Positions 8,543 to 25,742 of a stretch of DNA of 64,000 nucleotides are shown piece by piece (position 1 is the first letter of the stretch; each line of letters starts with the position of its first letter). The DNA is taken from NCBI GenBank assembly GCA_963744255.1, contig CAVUSZ010000057.1, forward strand, positions 39,743 to 103,742, written 5' to 3'. The notes below the pieces were generated by a model. That model was not told where the DNA came from. It did not search any database and saw only the letters and a list, made by a program, of their open reading frames with translations. The DNA comes from DATEDA01 sp963744255. GTDB taxonomy: Bacteria; Pseudomonadota; Gammaproteobacteria; Burkholderiales; SG8-39. Position numbers and translations under genes: made by a program.

Positions 8543-8989
8543 GTTCGTCTCCTTTCGAATGAAGCGATGGGTCAGAGCGCTGCGGTCGTGGGGCGCGACG
8601 ACGAGCATGAAGAGCGGCACCCAGTAGCTGATCGAGCCAGGTCGAACCGGCCGGGCTTCGCGCCCGCCGGTCTCGAACAGCTCGACCGGCTCGGCGCTCC
8701 GCGGCGACCATCGCGACGCGCAGTTCGCGGGCGTTCGCGGCTGGACGGCGTCAGCGATGCAGAGGCTCGGCGCTAACGCGGACACGAACGTCACGCCGTC
8801 GCGATCGATGCGGAACGACTCGCCGGCGCCGATGCAGACGTCGCGCGTGTCCTGGTCCTGCGTGAGCCACACCGACCCGTAGGCGACGGACACCTCGATG
8901 CCGCGGCCGTCCTCGATCCGGAGGTGTTCGCCGCGGCTCATCCTGATGCTGGCTTGCGCGATGCAGTCTTCGATCCGGTATGCGTCCAT
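8543..8989 (-). CDS. DUF2917 protein (first copy), frame runs into the next gene
   Basis: The start ATG at 8989 has CAGGAGACGAAC in front. The first ~85 residues are a DUF2917 domain: EHLRIEDGRG, VAYGSVWLTQDQDTRDV and GESFRIDRDGVTFVSALAPS. This small cupin-like beta fold is frequent in betaproteobacteria; its function is unknown. No in-frame stop occurs before the next gene's start at 8542, so the true end is unclear; another frame has a TGA at 8572-8574, suggesting a possible indel. A paralogue lies at 18673. It is preceded by a sigma-54 promoter (9066-9080) and by the sigma-54 activator gene, its probable regulator. Confidence 0.65.
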
Positions 8990-9065
8990 GTTCGTCTCCT
9001 GTCCGTTTCGGCGTCTCGATCCCGGTGGTTCGGCTACTCGGGCCTGCGCCCTTGCTCTTCTCTTC

Positions 9066-9080
9066 GCATCGGGCGTGCCA
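9066..9080 (-). promoter_or_regulatory. Sigma-54 (-24/-12) promoter of the first DUF2917 gene
   Basis: On the minus strand TGGCACGCCCGATGC gives the -24 GG and -12 GC at exactly the required spacing. It lies about 77 bases before the start codon. The sequence resembles the promoter at 19127-19141, and a sigma-54 activator is encoded immediately upstream. The 252 bases between 8990 and 9241 hold no other feature I can support. Confidence 0.7.
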
Positions 9081-9241
9081 GCGCCCCGGAAAGGCGCCGC
9101 GCTGTTGAAAAAGCCGCATGGATTCAATCGGTTGAGACGACGACCGCCGCGTTCGGGCACGGCCACGGTGGCGCACGCGGGCCGCCAAATACCGCGGCGC
9201 CGCCGAATACGGCACGGGCCGCGGATACGACGGCGGGAAGC

Positions 9242-10679
<1,438 letters not shown>

Positions 10680-10683
<4 letters not shown>

Positions 10684-11052
10684 GCGGCCCCCTTCTTCGC
10701 GAGCGCCGCCGCGACCGCGCCTAGGAACGCCTCGAGGTTGATCGGCTTGCTCACGAAGGCATCGAAGCCCGCGGCGATGATCTGGCTCCGATCCTGCGCC
10801 ATCACCGACGCGGTGAACGCGATGACCGGAACCGCGCGCGTCGCCGGCGCTGCGCGGAGCTTGGCGATGGCCTCGATGCCGCTCATCCCCGGCAGATGGA
10901 TGTCCATCACGACGAGATCCGGCGCACGCTCGGCCGCGAGCGCCACGCCGTCCTCGCCGGTCTCGGCCTCGATCGTGCGGTAGCCGTGGACGCGGAGCAG
11001 GTCGCGTGCGAGCTTGCGGTTCTGCTCGTTGTCCTCGACGATCAGGATCAGC

Positions 11053-11063
<11 letters not shown>
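10680..11063 (-). CDS. Single-domain response regulator (CheY/DivK-like)
   Basis: 127 residues, a receiver domain only. It shows EDN (near 10), phospho-acceptor LVVMDIHLPGMSG (Asp54), the conserved Thr in AFTAS and Lys in SKPI. With no output domain it would act by protein contact or as a phosphotransfer intermediate. It starts inside the end of the kinase gene (11-bp overlap) and ends in a GTGA overlap with the sigma-54 regulator, so all three are translationally coupled. It is most likely phosphorylated by the adjacent GAF kinase. Confidence 0.9.
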
Positions 11064-18333
<7,270 letters not shown>

Positions 18334-18363
18334 CGCGGTCCTCCTCCTCCGTCACCCGGGCTC

Positions 18364-18392
18364 AGAATACGCCCGGCTCACGGTGCAGTCGA
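18364..18392 (-). promoter_or_regulatory. Possible sigma-70 promoter of the GAF kinase operon
   Basis: On the minus strand TCGACT (18387-18392), a 17-base spacer, then TATTCT (18364-18369), about 30 bases before the kinase GTG. Both hexamers are 4/6 matches or thereabouts; weak. Confidence 0.3.
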
Positions 18393-18413
18393 CACAGCCC
18401 CGGTGGCGGGCGC

Positions 18414-18629
18414 TTACACTGCGTGCACGTGCTGCGCGGCGCCGTCGACCGGCGCGGGCGCGAGCGCGCGCCCGCCGAAGGCGCGCGCAAGCCCCTGTAT
18501 AGCGGCGCGGGTGATGTCGCGGAGGGCCTGCGCACGCAGGCGTTCTCCGTGCCTCATCGCGCGCTCGATCTCCTCCGGCGTCGGTTCGTGGACGTCGGGC
18601 AGACGGTGCTTCATCCAATCGGTCGTCAT
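18414..18629 (-). CDS. Small hypothetical protein, partner of the second DUF2917 gene
   Basis: 71 residues, start ATG with GAGAGGAG 7 bases upstream. It begins with an acidic segment (DVHEPTPEEIERAM) and continues as an Arg/Ala-rich helix (HGERLRAQALRDITRAAIQG) with no membrane span. I do not recognise the family. It follows the DUF2917 gene by 43 bases on the same strand, and so probably shares the sigma-54 promoter at 19127. The arrangement (DUF2917, then a small Arg-rich protein) copies that at 8989/8542, although the two small proteins are not obviously alike. Confidence 0.65.
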   Translation of the reverse strand: MTTDWMKHRLPDVHEPTPEEIERAMRHGERLRAQALRDITRAAIQGLARAFGGRALAPAPVDGAAQHVHAV

Positions 18630-18672
18630 GATCCGGCTCCTCTCTTGAGGTGAATCCGGTTTGGCGGGCCCG

Positions 18673-19068
18673 CTATCGGGACGTCATCCCGAGGCCACCC
18701 GGCCGCATCGCGCGCATGCCGGTCGCGATCTGTCCCCGGATTGCGCGCAGCCACTCGGTGAACATCGCCCGCGCGATGCCCCCGCCGAGCTCACGGTAAC
18801 CGCCGCCAAGCGTGAGCCTCGGCGCGCCGGCTTCGGCCGGGTATGCGATCCGGAGCTGAACTTCCTTCAGCGCGTGCACGAGCGTGAGGCCGTCGCGGCT
18901 CACGTGGAACATGTCGCTCCGATCGAGCACCGTGTCGACGGTGTCGTGCTCGTAAGCGACCCAGAGGCAGCCCGCGACGACCGTCAGGTCGACGCCTTTC
19001 CCGTCCTGGATGCGCAGCGTCCGGCCTTTCGGGAGCGTGGTATCCATCGTCTCGACTTTGCTGTTCAC
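18673..19068 (-). CDS. DUF2917 protein (second copy)
   Basis: 131 residues from the GTG at 19068, chosen because AAGGAGAGACGCC lies directly in front; an in-frame ATG at 19047 is an alternative. The DUF2917 domain covers about 8-75: GRTLRIQDGKGVDL, VAGCLWVAYEHDTVD and HVSRDGLTLVHALKEV. A Gly/Arg-rich tail follows. The function is unknown. It is similar to the copy at 8989 in domain and in promoter. Together they bracket the GAF kinase / receiver / sigma-54 regulator operon. Confidence 0.8.
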   Translation of the reverse strand: MNSKVETMDTTLPKGRTLRIQDGKGVDLTVVAGCLWVAYEHDTVDTVLDRSDMFHVSRDGLTLVHALKEVQLRIAYPAEAGAPRLTLGGGYRELGGGIARAMFTEWLRAIRGQIATGMRAMRPGGLGMTSR

Positions 19069-19126
19069 GGCGTCTCTCCTTGTGTTCGGTGCCTGCCGGG
19101 GTCGGAGGACACACGCCCGTTCTTTC

Positions 19127-19141
19127 GCACGCTGCATGCCA
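19127..19141 (-). promoter_or_regulatory. Sigma-54 (-24/-12) promoter of the second DUF2917 gene
   Basis: On the minus strand TGGCATGCAGCGTGC has correctly spaced GG and GC elements, about 59 bases before the GTG start. Flanks resemble those of the promoter at 9066 (GCTGGCA before, GAA-rich after). The whole 19069-19425 gap is non-coding and holds this promoter plus the operator of the divergent TA operon. Confidence 0.7.
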
Positions 19142-19377
19142 GCGGTGGGGAAAGCCTCTGAAGACGGGGCAAAAACCAGACACATCAACGTGTTAGAGCC
19201 ATGACCCGGCTAACTGGACAGTGCCTGCAGCGGTCCTGCACGCCGTCAAATCCGGCGGGGACCGTCGCATTCGACGGGACGCGCCGTCGCGGGAAGCGGC
19301 GGAGCCGGGATGCGAAGCGGGGTGCGCGCCCCCAACCGCACGTGATCCAGGCCACCGGCCGCGCGCTCCATTCGTCT

Positions 19378-19419
19378 CTCCCAATATGGGTCATATTCCC
19401 TCCCAATCTGGGCTATATT
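19378..19419 (+). promoter_or_regulatory. Twin direct repeats (operator/promoter) of the MntA-HepT operon
   Basis: CTCCCAATATGGG...ATATT (19378-19397) and CTCCCAATCTGGG...ATATT (19400-19419) are 20-bp repeats matching at 17 positions, spaced 22 bp, each with a near-palindromic CCCAAT..GGG core. The second TATATT lies 7 bases before the GTG, so operator and -10 region overlap. Confidence 0.6.
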
Positions 19420-19425
19420 GCCGTC

Positions 19426-20016
19426 GTGACCGACGCTGTCCGCCCCATCGATGCGATCCTGACGAAGACGCAACAGCGAGTGCTCGCCCTGCTGTTCACA
19501 GGGGAGGCGGAGCGGTCGCTGAACGAGCTCGTGCGCCGGTCCGGCGGCGGCTCGGGGGCGATCCGCAGGGAGGTCGAGCGGATGGCTGCCGCGGGGTTGC
19601 TGCGCGAGCGGCGGGTGGGCAATCAGCGCCGCTTCAGCGCCGATCGGGCGAGTCCGCTGTTCACAGCGCTCGCGGCGCTCGCGGTGCAGTCGATCGAGCC
19701 GGCGCCGCAGCGATCGGCCAGGCGGCCGCGTCCGTCGGCGGCGCTGCTCGCGGGCCGCGCCGCGGTGAAACGAGCGCTCGCCGGCCATGGGCTCACGAAC
19801 CCCCGGGTGTTCGGTTCGGTTGCCCGCGGCGAGGACACCGCCGCGAGCGACCTCGATCTCCTGGTGGATGCGCCGCGCGGGATCTCGCTTCTCGACCTGG
19901 TGAAGGCGAAGCATGCGGTCGAAGACATACTCGGCGTGCCGGTCGATCTCCTGACGCTGAACGACCTCCCCGAGTCTCACCGGGCAGCAGCGCTCGCGGA
20001 AGCGGTGCCGTTGTGA
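19426..20016 (+). CDS. MntA-like antitoxin nucleotidyltransferase with N-terminal winged helix
   Basis: 196 residues from the GTG at 19426; the frame extends upstream but only through the operator. Residues 1-95 form a winged-helix DNA-binding region (RSLNELVRRSGGGSGAIRRE...LRERRVGNQRRF). Residues 105-196 are a minimal nucleotidyltransferase with GSVARGEDTAASDLDLLVD, i.e. GSx10DxD. In the HepT/MntA system the MNT antitoxin AMPylates the HepT toxin. Here the fused winged helix probably binds the direct repeats upstream for autoregulation. The stop overlaps the hepT start (GTGA). Confidence 0.8.
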   Translation: MTDAVRPIDAILTKTQQRVLALLFTGEAERSLNELVRRSGGGSGAIRREVERMAAAGLLRERRVGNQRRFSADRASPLFTALAALAVQSIEPAPQRSARRPRPSAALLAGRAAVKRALAGHGLTNPRVFGSVARGEDTAASDLDLLVDAPRGISLLDLVKAKHAVEDILGVPVDLLTLNDLPESHRAAALAEAVPL

Positions 20017-20429
20017 CGGGCCCGGACCAGCGCGATCCCGCCTACGTGGCGCACATGCTCGAGGCGATCGCGCGCATCCAGCGCTACGTGGGTCGGAAAC
20101 GACGCGCCGGTTTCCTCCGCGACGCGCTGCTCCAGGACGCGGTGATCCGGAACATCGAGATCATCGGCGAAGCCGCCAGCCGCCTGTCGCCGGAGTTCGC
20201 CGCGCGGCACGCGGAGATCCCCTGGCGGGACATCGTCGGCATGCGCCACCGGCTCATCCATGGCTATCTGAAGGTGAACGTCGATACCGTCTGGGAGGTC
20301 GTCGAGCGCGACCTGCCGGCGCTGGCGCCCGGACTGCGCGCCCTGCTCGGGCCGCAGTCGCCACCCGCGGTCGAACAGCCGGCGAAGAAGCCCTCTCGGC
20401 GCCGGGTCCGCGCGAAGCGTCGCCGCTGA
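20013..20429 (+). CDS. hepT: HepT-like HEPN RNase toxin
   Basis: 138 residues, an all-helical HEPN (DUF86) domain. The RNase motif Rx4HxY is intact as RHRLIHGY (near residue 77), with the usual RNIEIIGEAASRLS and IVGMRH surroundings. The toxin is thought to cleave RNA and be neutralised by AMPylation from its partner. The C-terminal ~25 residues are a Lys/Arg-rich tail (KKPSRRRVRAKRRR) beyond the family core. Translation is coupled to the antitoxin by a 4-base overlap. Confidence 0.85.
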   Translation: MTGPDQRDPAYVAHMLEAIARIQRYVGRKRRAGFLRDALLQDAVIRNIEIIGEAASRLSPEFAARHAEIPWRDIVGMRHRLIHGYLKVNVDTVWEVVERDLPALAPGLRALLGPQSPPAVEQPAKKPSRRRVRAKRRR

Positions 20430-20475
20430 AGGCGGTGCGAGGCCGCGCGAAGCCGGTGCTATCCTCCTCCGCCCC

Positions 20476-21060
20476 GTGATCACTGCGCCCGCCATCGCCT
20501 TCGTCAATCACCTGCTCGACTCGGAGCCGTGGGCGCGCGAAAAGCTCGCGCCCTTCGCCGGCAAGCGCGTGCGCGTCACCGCGCCACCCCTGCCCGACCT
20601 CGCGTTCGCCGTGAGCGTGGACGGGAAGCTCGAGGCGGCGGGGGAAGGCGAACCCGATCTCACCGTGGCGCTCTCACCTGCTGACCTGCCGCGACTCCTC
20701 CGAGGCGACGACACGGCGCTCCGGTCGATCGGCTTCTCCGGCGACGCCGAGCTCGCCGCCGCGCTCCAGTACCTCGCCCGACATCTGCGCTGGGAATTCG
20801 AGGAGGATCTTTCGCGCGCCGTCGGCGACGTCGCCGCGCACCGCATCGCCAACACCGCGCGCGACTTCATCGGCTGGCAGAAGGACGCCGGCGTGCGGCT
20901 CGGCGAGAACGTCGCCGAGTACCTCACCGAGGAGAGCGCGCTCCTCGCACCGCCCGCCGCGCTCGCGCGCTTCGGGCGCGAGGTGGCCGATCTCGTCGAT
21001 GCGCTCGAGCGGCTCGAGAAACGCCTCGACCGCATCGACGCGAAGCTCCGCGCGCGGTGA
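20476..21060 (+). CDS. ubiJ: Ubiquinone biosynthesis accessory factor UbiJ (SCP2 domain)
   Basis: 194 residues, GTG start. The SCP2 lipid-binding domain covers ~10-110 (FVNHLLDSEPWAREKLAPFA; PDLTVALSPADLPRLL; FSGDAELAAALQYL). A C-terminal helical region ends in a coiled-coil-like ALERLEKRLDRIDAKL. UbiJ binds hydrophobic ubiquinone intermediates in the soluble Ubi complex with UbiK. Its usual upstream neighbours ubiE and the Tim44-like gene are displaced 12 kb away. The next gene overlaps by GTGA. Confidence 0.9.
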   Translation: MITAPAIAFVNHLLDSEPWAREKLAPFAGKRVRVTAPPLPDLAFAVSVDGKLEAAGEGEPDLTVALSPADLPRLLRGDDTALRSIGFSGDAELAAALQYLARHLRWEFEEDLSRAVGDVAAHRIANTARDFIGWQKDAGVRLGENVAEYLTEESALLAPPAALARFGREVADLVDALERLEKRLDRIDAKLRAR

Positions 21061-21707
21061 GCACAGCGCAACCGCCGACTGCAGCCGAAACGCGCGAAGC
21101 GGTCGCGCTGCTCGTCCTCACTGCGGTCGCGCTCGTCGTCTCGGGCATCGGCCCGCACGACCGCGGCACGTGGTGGCTCGAGGTCGCGCCGGTGCTGATC
21201 GCCGCGCCGCTCCTCATCCTCACCTGGCGGCGGTTCCGCCTCACGCCGCTCGCTTATCGGCTGATCTTCGTCCACGCGCTGATCCTCATGCTCGGCGGCC
21301 ACTACACCTATGCGCACGTGCCGCTCGGGTTCCGGCTGCAGGAGCTCTTCGAGCTCGCGCGCAATCCCTACGACCGCATCGGCCATTTCGCGCAGGGCTT
21401 CGTCCCGGCGATCGTCGTGCGCGAGATCCTGCTGCGGCGCTCGCCGCTGAGACCCGGCAAGTGGACGTTTTTCATCGTTTCTTGCATCTGTCTGGCAATC
21501 AGCGCGTGCTACGAGTTCATCGAGTGGTGGGCAGCGCTCATCCTCGGTCAGGGGGCGCAGGAGTTTCTCGGCACGCAGGGCGATCCCTGGGATACGCAGT
21601 GGGACATGTTCCTCGCGCTCTGCGGCGCGATCGCTTCACAGCTCCTGCTCGCCCGCGTTCACGACCGCCAGCTCGCTCGCCTTGCGCACGCGGCGCCTGG
21701 GCGATAG
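21057..21707 (+). CDS. DUF2238 (YjdF-like) membrane protein
   Basis: 216 residues, about six membrane helices. The family pattern is clear: LILMLGGHYTYAHVPLG, NPYDRIGHFAQGFVPA, CYEFIEWW and QGDPWDTQWDMFLALCGA. Its role is unknown (a YjdF-type inner-membrane protein). It starts within the ubiJ stop and is followed by ubiB after a few bases, so it is embedded in a ubi operon, which may hint at a quinone or membrane-redox link. Confidence 0.85.
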   Translation: MSTAQPPTAAETREAVALLVLTAVALVVSGIGPHDRGTWWLEVAPVLIAAPLLILTWRRFRLTPLAYRLIFVHALILMLGGHYTYAHVPLGFRLQELFELARNPYDRIGHFAQGFVPAIVVREILLRRSPLRPGKWTFFIVSCICLAISACYEFIEWWAALILGQGAQEFLGTQGDPWDTQWDMFLALCGAIASQLLLARVHDRQLARLAHAAPGR

Positions 21708-21714
21708 TTCCCGC

Positions 21715-23244
21715 GTGCGCCGCCTCGCCCGTCTCGCGAAGATCCTGTGGGTCGCCTTTCGCTTCGGGCTCGACGAGCTTCCGCTCGCCGCCGAGCCGTC
21801 CGGCCGCTGGCTGCGGCGCGCGCGCAGGCTCGATCTCTTCGGCCGGTACGTCGCGCCGCGCGCCGAGCGTCTGCGTCGCGCGCTCGAGACGCTGGGGCCC
21901 ATCTTCGTCAAGTTCGGCCAGGTGCTGTCGACGCGCCGCGACCTCCTGCCCGGCGACATCGCCGACGAGCTCGCAAGACTCCAGGATCGCGTGCCGCCGT
22001 TTCCCTCGGAGGTCGCGATCGCCGAGATCGAACGCGCGTTCAGGAAGAAGATCGGCGAGATCTTCGCGTCCTTCGACCGGGAGCCGGTCGCGAGCGCTTC
22101 GGTCGCGCAGGTGCACTTCGCGACGCTGCCCGACGGCAAGGAAGTGGCGGTGAAGGTCCTGCGGCCGGACATGCGGCCCGTGATCCATCGCGATCTCGAG
22201 CTGCTCGATGCCGCGGCCGGACTGGTCGAGAGGGCCTGGTCGCAAGGCAAGCGCCTGCGACCGCGCGAGGTCGTCGCGGAGTTCGCGAAGCATCTCGAGG
22301 ACGAGCTCGATCTCGTTCGCGAGGGCGCCAACGCGAGCCAGCTCCGGCGCAACTTCGCCGGCTCCCCGCTGCTCCTCGTGCCGGAGGTGTTCTGGGACTA
22401 CACGCTCACGAGCGTGATGACCATGGAGCGCATGCACGGCACACCGATCAGCCAGGTCGGGAGCCTGCGCGCGCAGGGCATCGACATACCGAAGCTGGGC
22501 CGCGCCGGGGTCGAGATCTTCTTCAGCCAGGTGTTCCGCGACGGCTTCTTCCACGCCGACATGCACCCGGGGAACATCCTCGTCGCGCCGGACGGCCGCT
22601 ACATCGCGCTCGACTTCGGCATCATGGGCACGCTCACCGACCGCGACAAGAACTACCTCGCGCAGAATTTCGTCGCTTTCTTCAACCGTGACTACAAGCG
22701 CGTCGCTCAGGCCCACGTCGAGGCGGGCTGGGTGCCGCCCGAGACGCGGATCGACGAGTTCGAGGCCGCGGTGCGCGCGGTGTGCGAGCCGATCTTCGAC
22801 CGCCCGCTGAAGGAGATCTCGTTCGGCCGCGTGCTGCTGCGCCTCTTCCAAACCGCGCGCCGCTTCAACCTGGAGGTGCAGCCGCAGCTCGTGATGCTGC
22901 AGAAGACGCTGCTCAACATCGAGGGGCTCGGCCGCCAGCTCGACCCTGACCTCGACCTGTGGCGGACGGCGAAGCCGTACCTCGAACGGTGGATGCAGGA
23001 GCAGGTCGGCTGGCGCGGGCTCGTGCGCAACCTCATGCACGAGGCGCCGACCTGGACGAGCTTGCTGCCGCAACTGCCCCGTCTCGCCCATCGCGCGCTC
23101 GCCGCCGATCGGTTCGCGGGCGTCGAGGCACGGCTCGACGCCATCCTGCTCGATCAGCGTCGGCGAACTCGCGCGATCCGGCTGCTCGCCGCCCTCGCCG
23201 CCGCCCTTGCGATCCTGCAGGTGTATCTCCTGTTCCGCGACTGA
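21715..23244 (+). CDS. ubiB: Ubiquinone biosynthesis protein UbiB (ABC1/COQ8 family)
   Basis: 509 residues from the GTG at 21715, 7 bases after the previous stop; a TTG at 21682 inside the previous gene is less likely. It carries the KxGQ motif (FVKFGQVLSTRRDLL), the Ala-rich loop PVASASVAQVHFA, HADMHPGN and the DFG-like ALDFGIMG. A C-terminal membrane segment (LLAALAAALAILQVYLLF) ends the protein. UbiB is an atypical kinase-like ATPase required for ubiquinone synthesis, probably extracting lipid intermediates from the membrane. Confidence 0.95.
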   Translation: MRRLARLAKILWVAFRFGLDELPLAAEPSGRWLRRARRLDLFGRYVAPRAERLRRALETLGPIFVKFGQVLSTRRDLLPGDIADELARLQDRVPPFPSEVAIAEIERAFRKKIGEIFASFDREPVASASVAQVHFATLPDGKEVAVKVLRPDMRPVIHRDLELLDAAAGLVERAWSQGKRLRPREVVAEFAKHLEDELDLVREGANASQLRRNFAGSPLLLVPEVFWDYTLTSVMTMERMHGTPISQVGSLRAQGIDIPKLGRAGVEIFFSQVFRDGFFHADMHPGNILVAPDGRYIALDFGIMGTLTDRDKNYLAQNFVAFFNRDYKRVAQAHVEAGWVPPETRIDEFEAAVRAVCEPIFDRPLKEISFGRVLLRLFQTARRFNLEVQPQLVMLQKTLLNIEGLGRQLDPDLDLWRTAKPYLERWMQEQVGWRGLVRNLMHEAPTWTSLLPQLPRLAHRALAADRFAGVEARLDAILLDQRRRTRAIRLLAALAAALAILQVYLLFRD

Positions 23245-23286
23245 GCGGGTAGAATGCCCCGCGCGTCGGGGAGGACGCGCTCGGGA

Positions 23287-24258
23287 ATGGATCGACGAGC
23301 CGGCAGCGCGATCAGCGCAGAGTTGCAGAGAGTAAAGGACGGCGCGACCCGTCCGACGAGCCCGCTGTGGCTCACGCAACGCGAACGCGGCAGCCGGTGG
23401 CTCATGCTGGCGCTCGCGCGCACCACGCTCGCGCTCGGCCGCGGATTCGGCCGCCTGTTCCTCCCGGCGATCTGCCTCTACTTCCTGGCGTTCGGACCGA
23501 GGGCGCGCGCCGCATCGGCTGGTTACCTCGCGCGCGTGCTCGGCCGGCCCCCCGGCATCGGCGACATCTATCGCCACCTTCACACCTTCGCGGTCGCGAT
23601 CCACGATCGCGTGCTGCTGCTCGCGGGCCGCACCGGCGGGTTTGCGATCGACATCGAGGGCGAGCCGGCGATGGATGCGGCGGTGGCGGAGGGTCGCGGC
23701 TGCCTGCTCGTCGGCGCCCACGTCGGCAGCTTCGAGGCGCTGCGCGCGCTCGGGTCCGAGCGGCGGGCGCACCGCATCAGCATGCTGATGGCGACCGAGA
23801 ACGCCGCGCGCATCCAGAGCGTGTTCCAGGCGATCCAGCCGGAGCTCGCCGGGCGGATCATCGAGATGGGCGCGCCGGGGAGCCTCCTGCAGGTCAAGGA
23901 ACGTCTCGAGCGCGGCGAGCTCGTCGGCATCCTCGCCGACCGGTCGTGGGGGAGCGAGCGCACGATCGAGGTCGCATTCCTCGGCACACCGGCGTGCTTT
24001 CCGCTCTCGGCGTTTCGCCTCGCGGCGGCGCTCGATGTCCCGGCCGTCCTCGCGTTCGGACTGTACCGCGGCGGCAACCGTTACACGCTGCACTTCGAGC
24101 GGCTCGACGAGCTGGTTGATGCCGTGGCCGCTTCCGTCGACGAGCGCGCGCAACGCCTGCTCGCGCGATACGTGGCGCGGCTCGAGCACTACTGCCGGCT
24201 CGCGCCGTACAACTGGTTCAACTTCTATCCGTTCTGGGACCGCTGCGACCGCGGCTGA
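23287..24258 (+). CDS. LpxL/HtrB-type lysophospholipid acyltransferase
   Basis: 323 residues from the ATG at 23287 (an ATG at 23254 would add 11). Near the N-terminus is a hydrophobic segment (about 30-60). The acyltransferase motif is HVGSFE (HX4E) in GAHVGSFEALRALG, followed by LVGILADRSWG and the terminal YNWFNFYPFWD typical of the branch associated with aryl-polyene and lipid pathways. It probably transfers an acyl chain at the inner membrane; the substrate is unknown. It follows ubiB closely. Confidence 0.8.
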   Translation: MDRRAGSAISAELQRVKDGATRPTSPLWLTQRERGSRWLMLALARTTLALGRGFGRLFLPAICLYFLAFGPRARAASAGYLARVLGRPPGIGDIYRHLHTFAVAIHDRVLLLAGRTGGFAIDIEGEPAMDAAVAEGRGCLLVGAHVGSFEALRALGSERRAHRISMLMATENAARIQSVFQAIQPELAGRIIEMGAPGSLLQVKERLERGELVGILADRSWGSERTIEVAFLGTPACFPLSAFRLAAALDVPAVLAFGLYRGGNRYTLHFERLDELVDAVAASVDERAQRLLARYVARLEHYCRLAPYNWFNFYPFWDRCDRG

Positions 24259-24296
24259 ACGGCGCTCCGCCTCGATCCGGTAAGCTACGCGGCCTC

Positions 24297-25742
24297 ATGA
24301 CCCCGCTCATCGGGTTCGTCGTCGTCTATCTCGCAGTCACGATCGCGATCGGGCTCTGGGCCGCGCGGCGCGTCCATGACGCCAAGGACTACCTGGTCGC
24401 GGGGCGGAGACTCCCGCTCTACATGAGCGTCGCGACGGTGTTCGCCACCTGGTTCGGCGCCGAGACGGTGCTCGCGGTGTCGTCGACGTTCCTCACGGAA
24501 GGGTTACGCGGCATCGTCGCCGATCCGTTCGGGTTCTCGCTGTGTCTCATCCTCGTGGGAGTGTTCTTCGCGCGGGCGTTCTACCGCATGGACCTCCTGA
24601 CGATCGGCGACTTCTACCGCAAGCGCTACGGCAGGGCCGCCGAGCTCGTGACGAGCCTGTGCATCACGCTGTCCTACCTCGGCTGGACCTCGGCGCAGAT
24701 GATCGCGCTCGGGCTCGTCTTCGACACGCTCTCCGGCGGCGCGATCCCCATGCCGATGGGGATCATCCTCGGCGGCGGCTGCGTGCTCGTGTACACGCTG
24801 TTCGGCGGCATGTGGTCCGTGGCGTTCACTGATCTCTTCCAGACCGTGATCATCGTCGCCGGTCTGCTGTACCTCGTGTGGCTCCTGGCGGGTATGGCCG
24901 GCGGCGCGGCCACCGTCATCGCGCACGCGGCTGCGGCGGGGAAGTTCGAGTTCTGGCCGCGGCCCGAGGCGAAGGAGATGCTCGCGTTCCTCGCCGCGTT
25001 TCTCACCGCGGCGGTCGGCGGGATCCCGCAGCAGGACGTCTTCCAGCGCGTCACCTCGGCCAGGGACGAGAAGACGGCGGTCCGCGCGTCGCTCATCGGC
25101 GGCGTCTGCTACTTCGTGGCCGCCTTCCTGCCGGTGTTCCTCGCCTATTCGGCGTTCCTCATCGCGCCGGAGATGGTGAAGCCCCTCCTCGAGGCTGAAG
25201 GCAACCGCTTCCAGGAGATCCTCCCCACGCTGATCCTCGAGCGTACGCCGCTCTTCGCCCAGGTGATGTTCTTCGGCGCGCTGCTGTCGGCGATCCTGTC
25301 GACCGCGAGCGGGGCGCTGCTCGCGCCGACCGCGCTCTTCACCGAGAACGTGCTGAAGCGCCTGTATCCACACATGGGCGACCGCCAGTTTCTGCTCACG
25401 CTGCGGCTGGTGCTCGTGATCTTCACGCTCGCCGTGGTGACGTTCGCGCTGACGAGCGACGCGTCCATCTACCAGATGGTCCAGAACACCTACAAGGTGA
25501 CGCTCGTGTCGTGCATCGTGCCGCTCACCGCCGGGATCTTCTGGCAGCGGGCGACGGCACAGGGCGCGCTGCTCTCGATCGCGCTCGGGCTCTCGTCCTG
25601 GATCGGGATGGAGATCTACGCGCCGGACGGCCTGTTGCCCCCGCAGCTCGTCGGGCTCGGGTTTTCGATCGCAGGCATGATCGGCGGTTCGTACGCGTCG
25701 GGCGCGCCGCGTCACGCCGCCCCCGCAGGAGCAAGGCCTTGA
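24297..25742 (+). CDS. Sodium:solute symporter (SSS/PutP-like)
   Basis: 481 residues with 12-13 membrane segments. SSS-family stretches include AARRVHDAKDYLVAGRRLPLY, FATWFGAETVLAVSS (helix 2), YLGWTSAQMIALG, and GGIPQQDVFQRVTSARDEKTA in the middle. It would import a small solute with Na+; the substrate cannot be told. The stop overlaps the start of the sugar dehydrogenase (TTGA), which suggests the two act together, for example uptake and oxidation of a sugar or related compound, but that is inference. Confidence 0.88.
   Translation: MTPLIGFVVVYLAVTIAIGLWAARRVHDAKDYLVAGRRLPLYMSVATVFATWFGAETVLAVSSTFLTEGLRGIVADPFGFSLCLILVGVFFARAFYRMDLLTIGDFYRKRYGRAAELVTSLCITLSYLGWTSAQMIALGLVFDTLSGGAIPMPMGIILGGGCVLVYTLFGGMWSVAFTDLFQTVIIVAGLLYLVWLLAGMAGGAATVIAHAAAAGKFEFWPRPEAKEMLAFLAAFLTAAVGGIPQQDVFQRVTSARDEKTAVRASLIGGVCYFVAAFLPVFLAYSAFLIAPEMVKPLLEAEGNRFQEILPTLILERTPLFAQVMFFGALLSAILSTASGALLAPTALFTENVLKRLYPHMGDRQFLLTLRLVLVIFTLAVVTFALTSDASIYQMVQNTYKVTLVSCIVPLTAGIFWQRATAQGALLSIALGLSSWIGMEIYAPDGLLPPQLVGLGFSIAGMIGGSYASGAPRHAAPAGARP

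Noticed and set aside
19201..19425. N-terminal extension of the MntA-like gene
   Set aside because: The extension would be translated from the operator and promoter region and has no family similarity; the GTG at 19426 is better.
21538..24189. 883-codon minus-strand frame opposite DUF2238, ubiB and the acyltransferase
   Set aside because: Antisense shadow; the plus-strand genes carry all family motifs.
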